From DASUPK01 sp963747425 (GTDB lineage Bacteria; Actinomycetota; Thermoleophilia; Solirubrobacterales; 70-9), in NCBI GenBank assembly GCA_963747425.1, contig CAVVFJ010000008.1, forward strand, positions 558,001 to 622,000: a stretch of 64,000 nucleotides of DNA, in the 5' to 3' direction. Shown in pieces: positions 25,985 through 34,309 of the stretch; position 1 is the first letter of the stretch, and every line of letters starts with the position of its first letter. The position numbers were made by a program, and so were the translations under genes. The notes below the pieces were generated by a model. The model did no database searches. It was given only the letters and a program-made list of their open reading frames with translations, and had not been told where the DNA came from.

Positions 25985-27017
25985 GTCGGCGGCCCGCCGG
26001 GGTCGTAGTCATAGAAGTCCCCGGTGACGCTGGTGGGCCCGTTGATGGTCCGCGTGCAGGGCCCCGCCCCGTTGCCCTCGCAGGCGCCGTGCCAGCCGGC
26101 GAAGACCTGCCCGTCCGGGGGGTTCCCGGTGAGCGTGACCACCGTTCCCACCGGGAAGCTGGCCGTGCAGGCAGCATCGGGGCAATCGATGCCGGCCGGG
26201 GCCGAGGTGATCGAGCCGAAGCCGGGTCCGCCGAGGTCCACGCTGAGCGAGGTGGCGAAGGTGGCGTGACAGGCCTTCCCCGGGGAGGCGATCGCGCTGA
26301 GCGAGGAGACCGGGTCGGTGCCGCTGCAGTCCCCGGTCCACCCGTAGAACGAGTACCCGGCGTCAGGGGTCGCCGTAACGGCCACGTCGTCACCCGAGTT
26401 CACGGTGCAGGTCGTGGCGTCCGTGCAGACACCGAAGGGTGCGTCGGGCGCGGTCACCTCGACCGTCCCGCCCGCTCCGGCGTCCGCCGTCACGGTCACG
26501 CGCTGCAGGAAGCCGGCGACCACGCTCATGTCCGAGTTGAGGATCACCTCGCAGGCGCCGCGACCCGAGCAGCCTCCCCCGGTCCAGCCGACCTGGAAGT
26601 AGCCGGAGGCGTCGGTCGCCGAGAGGTGGACGAGGGTCCCGGGCGCGAACTTGGCCGTGCAGACGGTGCCGCAGGAGATGCCACGGGGCGAGCTGTGGAT
26701 CGTGCCCGCGCCGGGCAGGTCGGAGGCGACGGTCAGGGTCACCTGGGACGGGGAGGGGAGGGGGACGGGGAGGGGAAGGGGGAGGGGGACGGGGTCCTGT
26801 GCGCTTGCCGCCGGCACTTCTTCCTGGCTTTCCGGCGCTTCTTGGCCTTGCATTTCTTCTTCGACTTCTTCTTCGACTTCGCGAGCGGGACGGCCGTCTT
26901 GGAACCCGGAGTGGGCGCGGCGAGGATCGAGCCCGGTCCCAAGCACGTGACCAGCGCCGCGGTGAGGCTGAGAACGATGATTGCGCGCAGCCTGCGCCGG
27001 CGCTCCCCTAGAGGCAT
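25981..27017 (-). CDS. secreted protein with InlB B-like repeats; frameshift in linker
   Basis: From ATG 27017 one frame encodes an export signal (RLRAIIVLSLTAALVTCLGP), a Lys/Arg-rich stretch and a Pro-Ser linker. The next frame carries on from the linker into three beta-rich repeats of about 75 residues, each with Gly-Trp turns and Cys pairs (VGWTGGGCSGRGAC; YGWTGDCSG; AGWHGACEGNG). These resemble divergent InlB B-repeats of surface proteins. The frames join if one base is added to a G-run in the tract at 26745-26794. Probably cell-surface or secreted; function unknown. Confidence 0.7.
26745..26794 (+). repeat. G-run tract in the linker of the secreted protein
   Basis: A 50-base tract of three- to five-G runs separated by A or AC (GGGGA, GGGGGAC). 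On the coding strand it specifies Pro-Ser/Pro-Leu dipeptides. A change of one G moves the downstream repeats in or out of frame with the signal peptide. At least eight G-runs make it a strong G-quadruplex candidate and an error-prone site for polymerases and sequencers. Confidence 0.75.
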
Positions 27018-27110
27018 TCCCACCTCCCATCGGGTGCCGAGCCAACCGGCTTTAGCACCTGGACAGATGGGAACCCTTCTCTGGGCGACCAATGAGATCG
27101 CCACCTCGTC

Positions 27111-27809
27111 GTGAGCCCGACTAGCCTGGTGCCCGTGGCGGAGACGGAGGCGGTCCTGTTCGACATCGACGGCACGCTGATCAGCACCGGCGGTGCCAGC
27201 GACCGGGCCTGGAAGCGCGCCTTCAAGGAGCTCCAGGACGTTGACGTCGACGTCCCGGCGGTGACCGGCAAGGGCGTGCCGGATCCCGAGGTGGGGAGGG
27301 TCGTCTTCAAGTCCGCTCTGGGCCGCGAGCCGACCGACGAGGAGGCCCAGGCCCTGATGCGACGCCGGCTCGATCACCTCACCGAGGAGGTGGAGAGCTC
27401 CCCGGGCTTCGAGGTCCATGACGGCGTCCTGGAGCTGCTCGAGCAGCTGATCGACGATGGGCTGCTACTCGGCCTGACCACCGGCAACGTCGAGGAGGCC
27501 GCCCACATCAAGCTCCAGCGAGCCAACCTGAACCGCTTCTTCGCGTTCGGCGGCTACGGATCAGACTCGCCGGACCGCACCGAGCTGACCAAGAAGGCGC
27601 TGGAGCGGGCGGAGCTGGTGTCCGGCGACAGCCTCGACCCGGACCGCTGCTTCTCCTGCGGCGACACCCCTCGCGACGTCGAGGCGGGTCACGGCGCCGG
27701 CATCAGGGTCGTCGGAGTGGCGACCGGGGAGTTCACGGTCGATCAGCTGAAGGAGGCCGGGGCGGACGCGGCGATCGCCTCGTTCCGCGAGGGCCTGCCG
27801 CTGCTCTAG
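27111..27809 (+). CDS. HAD-family hydrolase, phosphoglycolate-phosphatase-like
   Basis: A 232-residue HAD phosphatase. Motif I is VLFDIDGTLIST (nucleophile and general acid Asp). A helical cap follows, then motif II GLTTGN, motif III Lys in LTKKALERAE and motif IV CGDTPRDVEAG. It dephosphorylates a small phosphoester; substrate unknown. Start GTG 27111; a later in-frame GTG near 27129 would trim six residues with no loss of motifs. It diverges from the secreted repeat protein gene. Confidence 0.9.
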   Translation: MSPTSLVPVAETEAVLFDIDGTLISTGGASDRAWKRAFKELQDVDVDVPAVTGKGVPDPEVGRVVFKSALGREPTDEEAQALMRRRLDHLTEEVESSPGFEVHDGVLELLEQLIDDGLLLGLTTGNVEEAAHIKLQRANLNRFFAFGGYGSDSPDRTELTKKALERAELVSGDSLDPDRCFSCGDTPRDVEAGHGAGIRVVGVATGEFTVDQLKEAGADAAIASFREGLPLL

Positions 27810-27811
27810 CC

Positions 27812-28114
27812 CTATGCCTTGACGTACTGGTGGAGCAGCTGCAGCTCCACGCGCTCCGACGGGCTCGCCAGCAGCGGGGCCACCTTGTCGTTGAAGTCGG
27901 CGAACTGCGGATCGCTGTTGACGGCGTCCGCGGCGTCGCGGTCGGAGAAGACGCCGATGCCGCGCACGACGCCGTCGGACTCGTCGCCAACGACCAGCAC
28001 GGTCTCGAGCGCCGGATGGTTGCTGAGGAAGTCCGCGGCGAAGGCGGAGTAGATGTCCGCCACGTCCTGGAAGTGGCCGGGCTTGGCGTGCAGGGTGAAC
28101 TCGGCGATGTGCAT
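27812..28114 (-). CDS. small ABM-like (dimeric alpha/beta barrel) protein
   Basis: A 100-residue protein whose pattern (MHIAEFTLHAKPGHFQDVADIYSAF, then ETVLVVGDESDGVVRGIGVF, then ELQLLHQYV) fits the antibiotic-biosynthesis-monooxygenase ferredoxin-like fold. These form dimers and act as small monooxygenases, haem-degrading enzymes or stress proteins. No specific catalytic residues can be called. ATG start 28114. It lies 37 bases downstream of the response regulator gene, same strand. Confidence 0.65.
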   Translation of the reverse strand: MHIAEFTLHAKPGHFQDVADIYSAFAADFLSNHPALETVLVVGDESDGVVRGIGVFSDRDAADAVNSDPQFADFNDKVAPLLASPSERVELQLLHQYVKA

Positions 28115-28151
28115 CTCTGTCCTTTCGGTGAAGTGAGGCGGCCGCGGGAAC

Positions 28152-28797
28152 CTAGTCGACCAGGCGGCGGCTGACCGCCCAGCGGCTGAGCTCGTGGCGA
28201 TTGGACAGTTGCAGCTTCCGGAGCACCGAGCTGACGTGAGCCTCGACGGTCTTCACCGAGATGTGGAGCCGCAGGGCGATCTCCTTGTAGAGGTAGCCAC
28301 GGGCGATCTGGCGGAGCACCTCTCGCTCGCGGGCGGTGAGCTGGTCGAGCTCGGGGTCGACCTCCTCGGCGGGCAGGTCGCCGGCGAACGCATCCAGCAC
28401 GAAGCCCGCGAGCCGAGGCGAGAAGACCGCGTCGCCGTCGCGGACGCGGCGCACGGCGTCGGTGAGCTCCTCGCCGGTGATCGTCTTGGTGACGTAGCCG
28501 CGCGCGCCGGCGCGGACGATGGCGATCACGTCCTGCGGGTCGTCGGAGACCGAGAGGGCGAGGAACCGCTGATGCGGCCTCTGCTTGGCCACCTGCTCGA
28601 TCACCTCGACGCCGCCGCCGCCGGGCATGTGCACGTCGAGCAGGACGACGTCGGGCTCCAGCTGTCGTGATCGCGCGCACCGCGTCCTCCACCGACTCGG
28701 CCTCGCCGAGCAGCTCGACCCCCTCTCCGAGCTCCGCCTTGACGCCCGCCCGGAAGATGGCGTGATCGTCGACGATCACGACGGAGGGCGTGCTCAT
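28152..28797 (-). pseudogene. NarL/FixJ-type response regulator, single-base frameshift
   Basis: ATG 28797 opens a receiver domain: SVVIVDDHAIFRAGVKAEL with acidic pocket DD. The frame shifts at 28658-28659, where one extra C (plus strand) separates AITTA from EPDVVLLDVHMPG, which holds the phospho-acceptor Asp. The rest is in the second frame: KTITGEEL (Lys), then a LuxR-type helix-turn-helix LTAREREVLRQIARGYLYKE and VKTVEAHVSSVLRKL. Reassembled length is about 215 residues, normal for the family. Its partner kinase is intact, which favours a sequence error or very recent mutation. Confidence 0.85.
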
Positions 28798-29795
28798 CGG
28801 CGCATCCTCATCGTCAGCTCGACCTCGGTGCCGTCGCCCGGGTCGCTGCGGATCTCCGCGGTCCCGCCGTATCTCTCCATGCGCCCGATTATCGACTCGC
28901 GGACGCCGCGGCGATCCGCCGGGATGGATTCCGGGTCGAAGCCCGGGCCACGGTCGTCGATGAAGACATGCGCGCCGCTCTTCTCGATCTCGGCGTAGAG
29001 GCGCACCGGGCCGCCCTCCGAGGCGAACTTGACGGAGTTGGTCAGCGCCTCCCGGCTCGCCGCGACGAGGGCCTCGAGCCGCTCGTTGAGCTCTGCATCG
29101 CCGACGACCACCGCCTCGATCGGAGCGCCGTGCGAGTCCTCGATGTCGGCGGCGGCTGCCCGGAGCGCGTCGGCTAGGCGCTCGTCCGGCCTGCTCGGCT
29201 CGGTGTCGGAGAGCCATTCGCGCAGCTCCCTCTCCTGGCGGCGGGCGAGCCTGCCGACCTGCTCGGGGTCGTCAGAGCGGGTCTGGATCAGGGCGAGGGT
29301 CTGGAGGACGGAGTCGTGGAGGTGGGCGGCAACGTCCGCTCGCTCATCCGCGCGGGCTCGCGCCACCCGCTCGGCGCCCAGGCGGTTGAACGTCGCCCGC
29401 CAGAACGGCGCCGAGATCAGGGTCAGGGCAATTGCGACGACGAGCGCGGCGAGGGCCACCCGGCCCGCGAACTCGATCACGCCCGTCAGCCAGAGGACGA
29501 TCAGGCCGATGCCGAGGAGCCCGCCCACGGCGAGGCCCAGCTTCGAGGCCCGGCTCGCCTCGGGGCTCAGGGCGGGGGCGATCGCCAGCGTGTCCCGCGC
29601 ACCGGCGCCGGCGGCCGGCGCCGACGGCCGCCCCATCGCCCTGGCGATCAGGGCCACGAGCACGCAGGCGCCGATGAGGGCAAACGACGCACTCGCATCG
29701 GGGTCGATCCTGCCGTTGGAATGCAGCAACAGGAACGTGCCGAGGACCAGGACGGCCGTCCCGGTCCCCAGCGTGCTCAGGTCTGGTCTTCTCAC
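28794..29795 (-). CDS. sensor histidine kinase (HisKA_3 type)
   Basis: A 333-residue membrane kinase. Two hydrophobic hairpins (about 12-55 and 85-130) give four membrane segments with little extracellular loop. The dimerisation helix ERADVAAHLHDSVLQTLALI holds phospho-acceptor His160. The ATPase domain has REALTNSVKFA (N box), DRGPGFD (G1) and GGTAEIRSDPGDGTEVEL (G2). GTG start overlaps the stop of the PspC gene, and its own stop overlaps the regulator's ATG. Short extracellular loops fit sensing of membrane state. Confidence 0.93.
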   Translation of the reverse strand: MRRPDLSTLGTGTAVLVLGTFLLLHSNGRIDPDASASFALIGACVLVALIARAMGRPSAPAAGAGARDTLAIAPALSPEASRASKLGLAVGGLLGIGLIVLWLTGVIEFAGRVALAALVVAIALTLISAPFWRATFNRLGAERVARARADERADVAAHLHDSVLQTLALIQTRSDDPEQVGRLARRQERELREWLSDTEPSRPDERLADALRAAAADIEDSHGAPIEAVVVGDAELNERLEALVAASREALTNSVKFASEGGPVRLYAEIEKSGAHVFIDDRGPGFDPESIPADRRGVRESIIGRMERYGGTAEIRSDPGDGTEVELTMRMRR

Positions 29796-30772
29796 CTACC
29801 GCATACCGTCCTCTGCGAGTTGAGCATCTCCTGGTGGTGGTCGTAGTCGACTCCTCGATCGCGGTCCGCCTGCTCGGGAGCCTGATCGGTGACGATCATC
29901 TGCCCGAGTTGGATATCGGCACTGAGATCGAGCCGGGGAGCATGGGTCGTGGGGGTTCCCAGCGAAATGTCGGGATCCACTCCGTGAGAGACCTCGCCCG
30001 CCACGACCAGCTCGCCCGCCTTGCCGGTCGCATGACCGACGACGCAGACGTTCTTCGGCACGGAGACGATCATCTGGCCCATCCCGAGGTGGGAGGAGAC
30101 CGCAATGGTCCTGTCCTTCAGCCAGGGAAGCTCACGGAGATCGACAACGAGCTGGCCCGTACCGAGCTTGTAGCCGTCGGTCGGCACGTCCGACACCGCG
30201 GTCGGCGTGTAGTTCCGCTCGCCGATCGATCCGTCGATGTCGATGTCGGCGGCCGCGATCGCTCCCGCGGGAATGCCGAGCACGAGCGCCGTGGTGAGCA
30301 GCAGCGGGGTGCTGCGCCGTCGCCATTCCGGGGCGAACGCGAACGCGACCAGCGCAACGCCCAGCGCGATCACCACCGCCGCGACGATCCCGCCGTGGCC
30401 GGTCGCGGTCGTCCAGGCGCTGACCGCCGCCAGCAATGCGGCGACCCCGAGCCCGACCGCGACCAGCAGGCAGACGACGAACACCTTGCCCAGCCGCCCC
30501 CAGACGCTCTCGGGCACGGGGTTGCCGGTTCCGTCGTCCTCCGGGAGCGCGACGGCCAGCACCAGATAGGCCAGGATCCCGGCGCCACCGAAGAGCGTGG
30601 TGACGACGAACGCGATCCTGACTAGGGTGGCGTTGAAGCCGATGTGCTCGGCGAGACCGCCGGCGACGCCCCAGAGCACCCGATTGTCCTTCGAGCGCAG
30701 CAGCGCGCGCCGCGGGCCGACCGTCTGCTCCTCTTGCTTCTTCTTCCTTGGGTTCTTCGGTTGGTTTGCCAT
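29792..30772 (-). CDS. PspC-domain membrane protein
   Basis: A 326-residue protein. A charged cytoplasmic tail precedes a PspC domain (LLRSKDNRVLWGVAGGLAEHIGFNATLVRIAF and a Gly-rich helix ending AVALPED). Further membrane segments follow. The C-terminal beta-rich domain (about 190-326), with repeated LGMGQMIVSVP and IQLGQMIVTD strands, resembles LiaF-type DUF2154 domains. With the kinase and regulator this forms a LiaFSR-like three-part envelope-stress system. ATG start 30772. Confidence 0.88.
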   Translation of the reverse strand: MANQPKNPRKKKQEEQTVGPRRALLRSKDNRVLWGVAGGLAEHIGFNATLVRIAFVVTTLFGGAGILAYLVLAVALPEDDGTGNPVPESVWGRLGKVFVVCLLVAVGLGVAALLAAVSAWTTATGHGGIVAAVVIALGVALVAFAFAPEWRRRSTPLLLTTALVLGIPAGAIAAADIDIDGSIGERNYTPTAVSDVPTDGYKLGTGQLVVDLRELPWLKDRTIAVSSHLGMGQMIVSVPKNVCVVGHATGKAGELVVAGEVSHGVDPDISLGTPTTHAPRLDLSADIQLGQMIVTDQAPEQADRDRGVDYDHHQEMLNSQRTVCGR

Positions 30773-30857
30773 GACGTTGACGATGAAGCCCGGGGCCCGG
30801 ATCGTCTATCGGGAATGGCCCCTAAGAGTCCCCTAACTGTCCCTGTAGCCTCGGATC

Positions 30858-31016
30858 ATGGGCTCCAGACGCATCGTCCCAAGCCATTTCCGCGCCGACG
30901 GCAAGCCGAAGACCGCCTACGAGAGCGAGTCGGTGGCCCGCCAGGAGGCGGCTCGCCTGGGGATGACCTACTACCGCTGCGACTTCTGCAATCGCTTCCA
31001 CCTGGCGAGCAAGTAG
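30858..31016 (+). CDS. 52-residue CxxC zinc-finger-like small protein
   Basis: A 53-codon frame starting ATG 30858 ends 15 bases before the second zwf-like gene. The product is basic: MGSRRIVPSHFRADGKPKTA, with a helix rich in Ala/Arg and a C-terminal YYRCDFCNRFHLASK. The CxxC and following His suggest half a zinc site or a small zinc ribbon. Codon usage matches its neighbours and it is spaced like an operon gene. It may be the first gene of the sugar-oxidation run. Function unknown. Confidence 0.65.
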   Translation: MGSRRIVPSHFRADGKPKTAYESESVARQEAARLGMTYYRCDFCNRFHLASK

Positions 31017-31031
31017 TGGAATGATCCGGAC

Positions 31032-32423
31032 GTGGAGCGGCCCGCCGACATCTTCGTCATCTTCGGGATCACGGGCGATCTCGCCAAGGTGATGACGTTC
31101 AACTCGCTCTACCGGCTCGAAGCCCGGGGTCTGCTCGACTGCCCGATCGTGGGCGTCGCCTTCGACGACTGGTCGGTGGACGACCTTCGCAAGCACGCCC
31201 GCAAGGCCATCCAGACCTCATCCGGGCGCAAGCCCGATCCGAAGATCTTCAACCGGCTCGCCAAGCGGTTCTCCTACGTCCAGGGCGACTTCTCCGACGA
31301 CGAGACCTACGAGCGGGTCGGAAAGGCGATCAAGGGCGCCAAGACCCCCGTCTTCTATCTGGAGATCCCGCCGTCCCTGTTCGGGATGACGATCGGCGGT
31401 CTCTCGAAGGCGGGGCTGACCGAGAACGCTCGGGTGGTGGTCGAGAAGCCCTTCGGCCATGACCTCCAGTCGGCCCGCGACCTCGCCGACGAGATCCACC
31501 AGTACATCCGCGAGGACCAGCTCTACCGGATCGATCACTTCCTCGGCCTGATGGGGTTGGTGGAGATCCTCTTCCTCCGCTTCGCCAACGCGATCTTCGA
31601 GCCCGTGTGGAACCGCAACAGCATCGACTGCGTACAGATCACGATGGCCGAGGACTTCGGCGTCTCGGATCGCGGCAGCTTCTACGACCCGGTCGGCGCC
31701 GTGCGCGACGTCGTGGTCAACCACCTGATGCAGATCGTCGCGGCCTGCGCGATGGAGCAGCCGGCCGGCCGGGACGCACGATCGCTGAAGGACGCCATGT
31801 TCGCGGTCTTCTCGGCGATGCCGAAGGCCGATCCGAAGCAGTACGTGCGCGGGCAGTACGAGGGCTACCGGAAGATCAAGGGGGTTGCCAAGGGCTCGAG
31901 CACCGAGACGTTCGCGGCGATGCGCCTCGAGATCGACAACTGGCGCTGGAGCGGGGTGCCGTTCTTCATCCGGACAGGGAAGGAGCTCCCCGTCGAGCAG
32001 TGGGAGCTCAGGCTGATCTTCAAGGAACCGCCGCGCCTCGGGTACGCGATGCGGGGCAGACAGATGCCGCCGTCGGACGAGCTGGTGATAAGGCTCCACC
32101 CCACAACTGGCGTCCGGCTGCTCGTCGACGCCCAGCGCAGCGACTCCGCCGATCCCGAGCAGATCAACCTCGACATGGAGTTCGCGGAGCAGGGCGGAGA
32201 GGGGCCGACGCCCTACGAGGTGCTTCTGCACGCCGCGATGGTCGGGAACAGCACCCGCTTCACCCGTCAGGACAACATCGAGGAGACCTGGCGGATCTGC
32301 GGGCCGCTGATCGAGAAGCCGCCCAGGATCCAGCCGTACAAACCGGGCTCATGGGGGCCGAGGTCCGCCGACCGGCTGGTCAAGGAGTTCGGCGGCTGGC
32401 GCGATCCCTGGACCGGCTCGTGA
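31032..32423 (+). CDS. glucose-6-phosphate dehydrogenase-like protein, altered phosphate site
   Basis: A 463-residue paralog of the zwf at 9658. It keeps the NADP loop (GITGDLAK), EKPFG, RIDHF, His169 and catalytic-base His231. However, the Lys of RIDHxLGK is Leu173 and the Lys of KELxxK is Glu322; both correspond to G6P-phosphate lysines of the Leuconostoc enzyme (K182, K343). QNH is also VNH. The fold and redox centre look intact but phosphate recognition should be impaired, so another substrate is likely. GTG start; the stop overlaps the GH15 start. Confidence 0.88.
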   Translation: MERPADIFVIFGITGDLAKVMTFNSLYRLEARGLLDCPIVGVAFDDWSVDDLRKHARKAIQTSSGRKPDPKIFNRLAKRFSYVQGDFSDDETYERVGKAIKGAKTPVFYLEIPPSLFGMTIGGLSKAGLTENARVVVEKPFGHDLQSARDLADEIHQYIREDQLYRIDHFLGLMGLVEILFLRFANAIFEPVWNRNSIDCVQITMAEDFGVSDRGSFYDPVGAVRDVVVNHLMQIVAACAMEQPAGRDARSLKDAMFAVFSAMPKADPKQYVRGQYEGYRKIKGVAKGSSTETFAAMRLEIDNWRWSGVPFFIRTGKELPVEQWELRLIFKEPPRLGYAMRGRQMPPSDELVIRLHPTTGVRLLVDAQRSDSADPEQINLDMEFAEQGGEGPTPYEVLLHAAMVGNSTRFTRQDNIEETWRICGPLIEKPPRIQPYKPGSWGPRSADRLVKEFGGWRDPWTGS

Positions 32424-34309
32424 ACCAGCCTGAGGAGACCGTGGCGCAGAGCGCGGCGATGCCGTCGCCGTTTCCGCCGATCGCGGACTACGCCTTCCTC
32501 TCCAACTGCCACACCGGCGCCCTGGTGGCGCCGGACGGAGCGATCGACTGGCTCTGCGTGCCGCGGTTCGACTCGCCCAGCATCTTCGGGACGCTGCTCG
32601 ATCGCGAGGCCGGCTCCTTCCGCTTCGGGCCCTTTGGGATCAACGTCCCGAGCAGCCGGATCTACGAGCCCGGCACCAACATCCTCAACACGACCTGGCA
32701 CACCCCGACCGGCTGGGCCATGGTGCGCGACGCCCTGACCATCGGGCCCACCGAGCACAAGGACGAGATCACTCCCCACACGCGAGCGCCCGCGGACGAG
32801 GACGCCCACCACCTGCTCGTGAGAGTGGTGCTCTGCATGGAGGGCTCGGTCGACATGGAGCTGCTCTGCGAGCCAGACTTCGACTACGGGCGCGTGCCCG
32901 CCGACTGGACGCTGCAGGGAGACCACACCGCCGACGCGAGCGGGGCCGGGGTCAACGTGAGGCTTCGCAGCAGCATGCCGCTCGGGGCCGAGGGACAGGT
33001 GGCGCAGGCGCGGCACACGCTCCAGAAGGGAGAGCAGGCGTTCTGCTCGCTTTCCTGGGCCGAGGAGCTCGCGTCGCCGGAGGACATGGATCACGCCAAC
33101 GCTCGCATCAGCGAGACCGCCAACTACTGGCGCACCTGGGTCTCCAAGGCGCGGATGCCGGACCACCGCTTCCGCGAGGCGATTGCGCGCTCGGCGCTCG
33201 CGATCAAGGGACTGACGTACATGCCCACCGGCGCGACCGTGGCGGCCCTGACGACCTCGCTGCCGGAGACGCCGGGAGGAGAGCGCAACTGGGACTACCG
33301 CTTCACCTGGATCAGGGACTCGACCTTCACGCTCCAGGCCCTTCATTACCTGAACCTGGACTGGGAGGCCAACGAGTTCATGCAGTTCATCGGCGAGCTC
33401 GAGCCGAACGACGACGGCGGGCTCCAGATCATGTATGGCATCGACGGCCGGCGGGACCTCACCGAGACGACTCGGGATGATCTCTCGGGATACGCGGGAG
33501 CATCGCCCGTGCGGGTAGGAAATGGCGCCTTCGACCAGCGCCAGAACGACGTCTTCGGCGCCGCTCTCGACTCGATCCTGCTCCACAGCCACCGGAGCCA
33601 GCGGCTGCCCCGCGGGCTCTGGCCCGTGGTGCAGGCCCAGGCGGAGGGCGCGACGAAGGTCTGGAAGAAGCCGGACCAGGGGATCTGGGAGGCGCGCGGC
33701 AAGCCCCAGCACTATGTCTCCTCCAAGCTGATGTGCTGGGTTGCCATGGACCGCGCCTCGAAGCTCGGGGAGATCCGAGGGGACTCGAAGCTCCAGGCCA
33801 AGTGGGGGGACATCGCGGAGGAGATCCGCAAGGACATCCTCGACAACGGCGTCCAGGGCGGTGTCCTGCGCCAGCACTACGACACCGACGCGCTCGACGC
33901 TTCGACCCTGTTGGCCGCCATCTTCGGCTTCCTGCCGGGCGATGACAAGGTGCTCCGCAAGAGCGTGCTGGCGATCGCGGACGACCTCACGGAGGACGGC
34001 TTCGTGCTCCGCTACGTCACTGGGCAGACGGACGACGGGCTGTCCGGGAAGGAGGGCAGCTTCCTGATCTGCTCCTTCTGGCTGGTCTCGGGCCTGGCGA
34101 TCATCGGCGAGCACCAGCGAGCGCGGGATCTGATGGACCGGCTGCTTCGCATCTCCTCCCCGCTCGGCCTCTATGCCGAGGAGTTCGACACCAGCACGGG
34201 CCGCCACCTGGGGAATTTCCCCCAGGCCTTCTCGCACCTCGCCTTGATAGAGGCCGCGGCACGAATCATCATGAGTGAGCGTCTCAAGGAGTTCGGAGTG
34301 AACGTGTGA
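32420..34309 (+). CDS. glycoside hydrolase family 15 (glucoamylase/trehalase)
   Basis: A 629-residue protein with an N-terminal beta-sandwich (FPPIADYAFLSNCHTGALVAP) and an (alpha/alpha)6 barrel. The general acid is Glu424 in GIWEARG; the general base is Glu587 or Glu588 in LYAEEFDTSTGRHLGNFPQAF. RDSTF after WDYRFTWI is a family block. No signal peptide, so it acts inside the cell on alpha-glucans or trehalose; actinobacterial homologues include trehalases. An inverting enzyme of this type releases beta-glucose. Overlaps both neighbours by GTGA. Confidence 0.92.
   Translation: MNQPEETVAQSAAMPSPFPPIADYAFLSNCHTGALVAPDGAIDWLCVPRFDSPSIFGTLLDREAGSFRFGPFGINVPSSRIYEPGTNILNTTWHTPTGWAMVRDALTIGPTEHKDEITPHTRAPADEDAHHLLVRVVLCMEGSVDMELLCEPDFDYGRVPADWTLQGDHTADASGAGVNVRLRSSMPLGAEGQVAQARHTLQKGEQAFCSLSWAEELASPEDMDHANARISETANYWRTWVSKARMPDHRFREAIARSALAIKGLTYMPTGATVAALTTSLPETPGGERNWDYRFTWIRDSTFTLQALHYLNLDWEANEFMQFIGELEPNDDGGLQIMYGIDGRRDLTETTRDDLSGYAGASPVRVGNGAFDQRQNDVFGAALDSILLHSHRSQRLPRGLWPVVQAQAEGATKVWKKPDQGIWEARGKPQHYVSSKLMCWVAMDRASKLGEIRGDSKLQAKWGDIAEEIRKDILDNGVQGGVLRQHYDTDALDASTLLAAIFGFLPGDDKVLRKSVLAIADDLTEDGFVLRYVTGQTDDGLSGKEGSFLICSFWLVSGLAIIGEHQRARDLMDRLLRISSPLGLYAEEFDTSTGRHLGNFPQAFSHLALIEAAARIIMSERLKEFGVNV

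Noticed and set aside
27733..29217. 494-codon minus-strand ORF
   Set aside because: It contains the receiver N-terminus of the response regulator in frame, but the rest is Arg/Ala-rich shadow. The frameshift at 28658 explains why the real gene splits.
31607..32419. N-terminal extension of the GH15 frame to 31607
   Set aside because: It is the shadow of the G6PDH-like gene; GTG 32420 overlaps that gene's stop and precedes the first GH15 beta strand.
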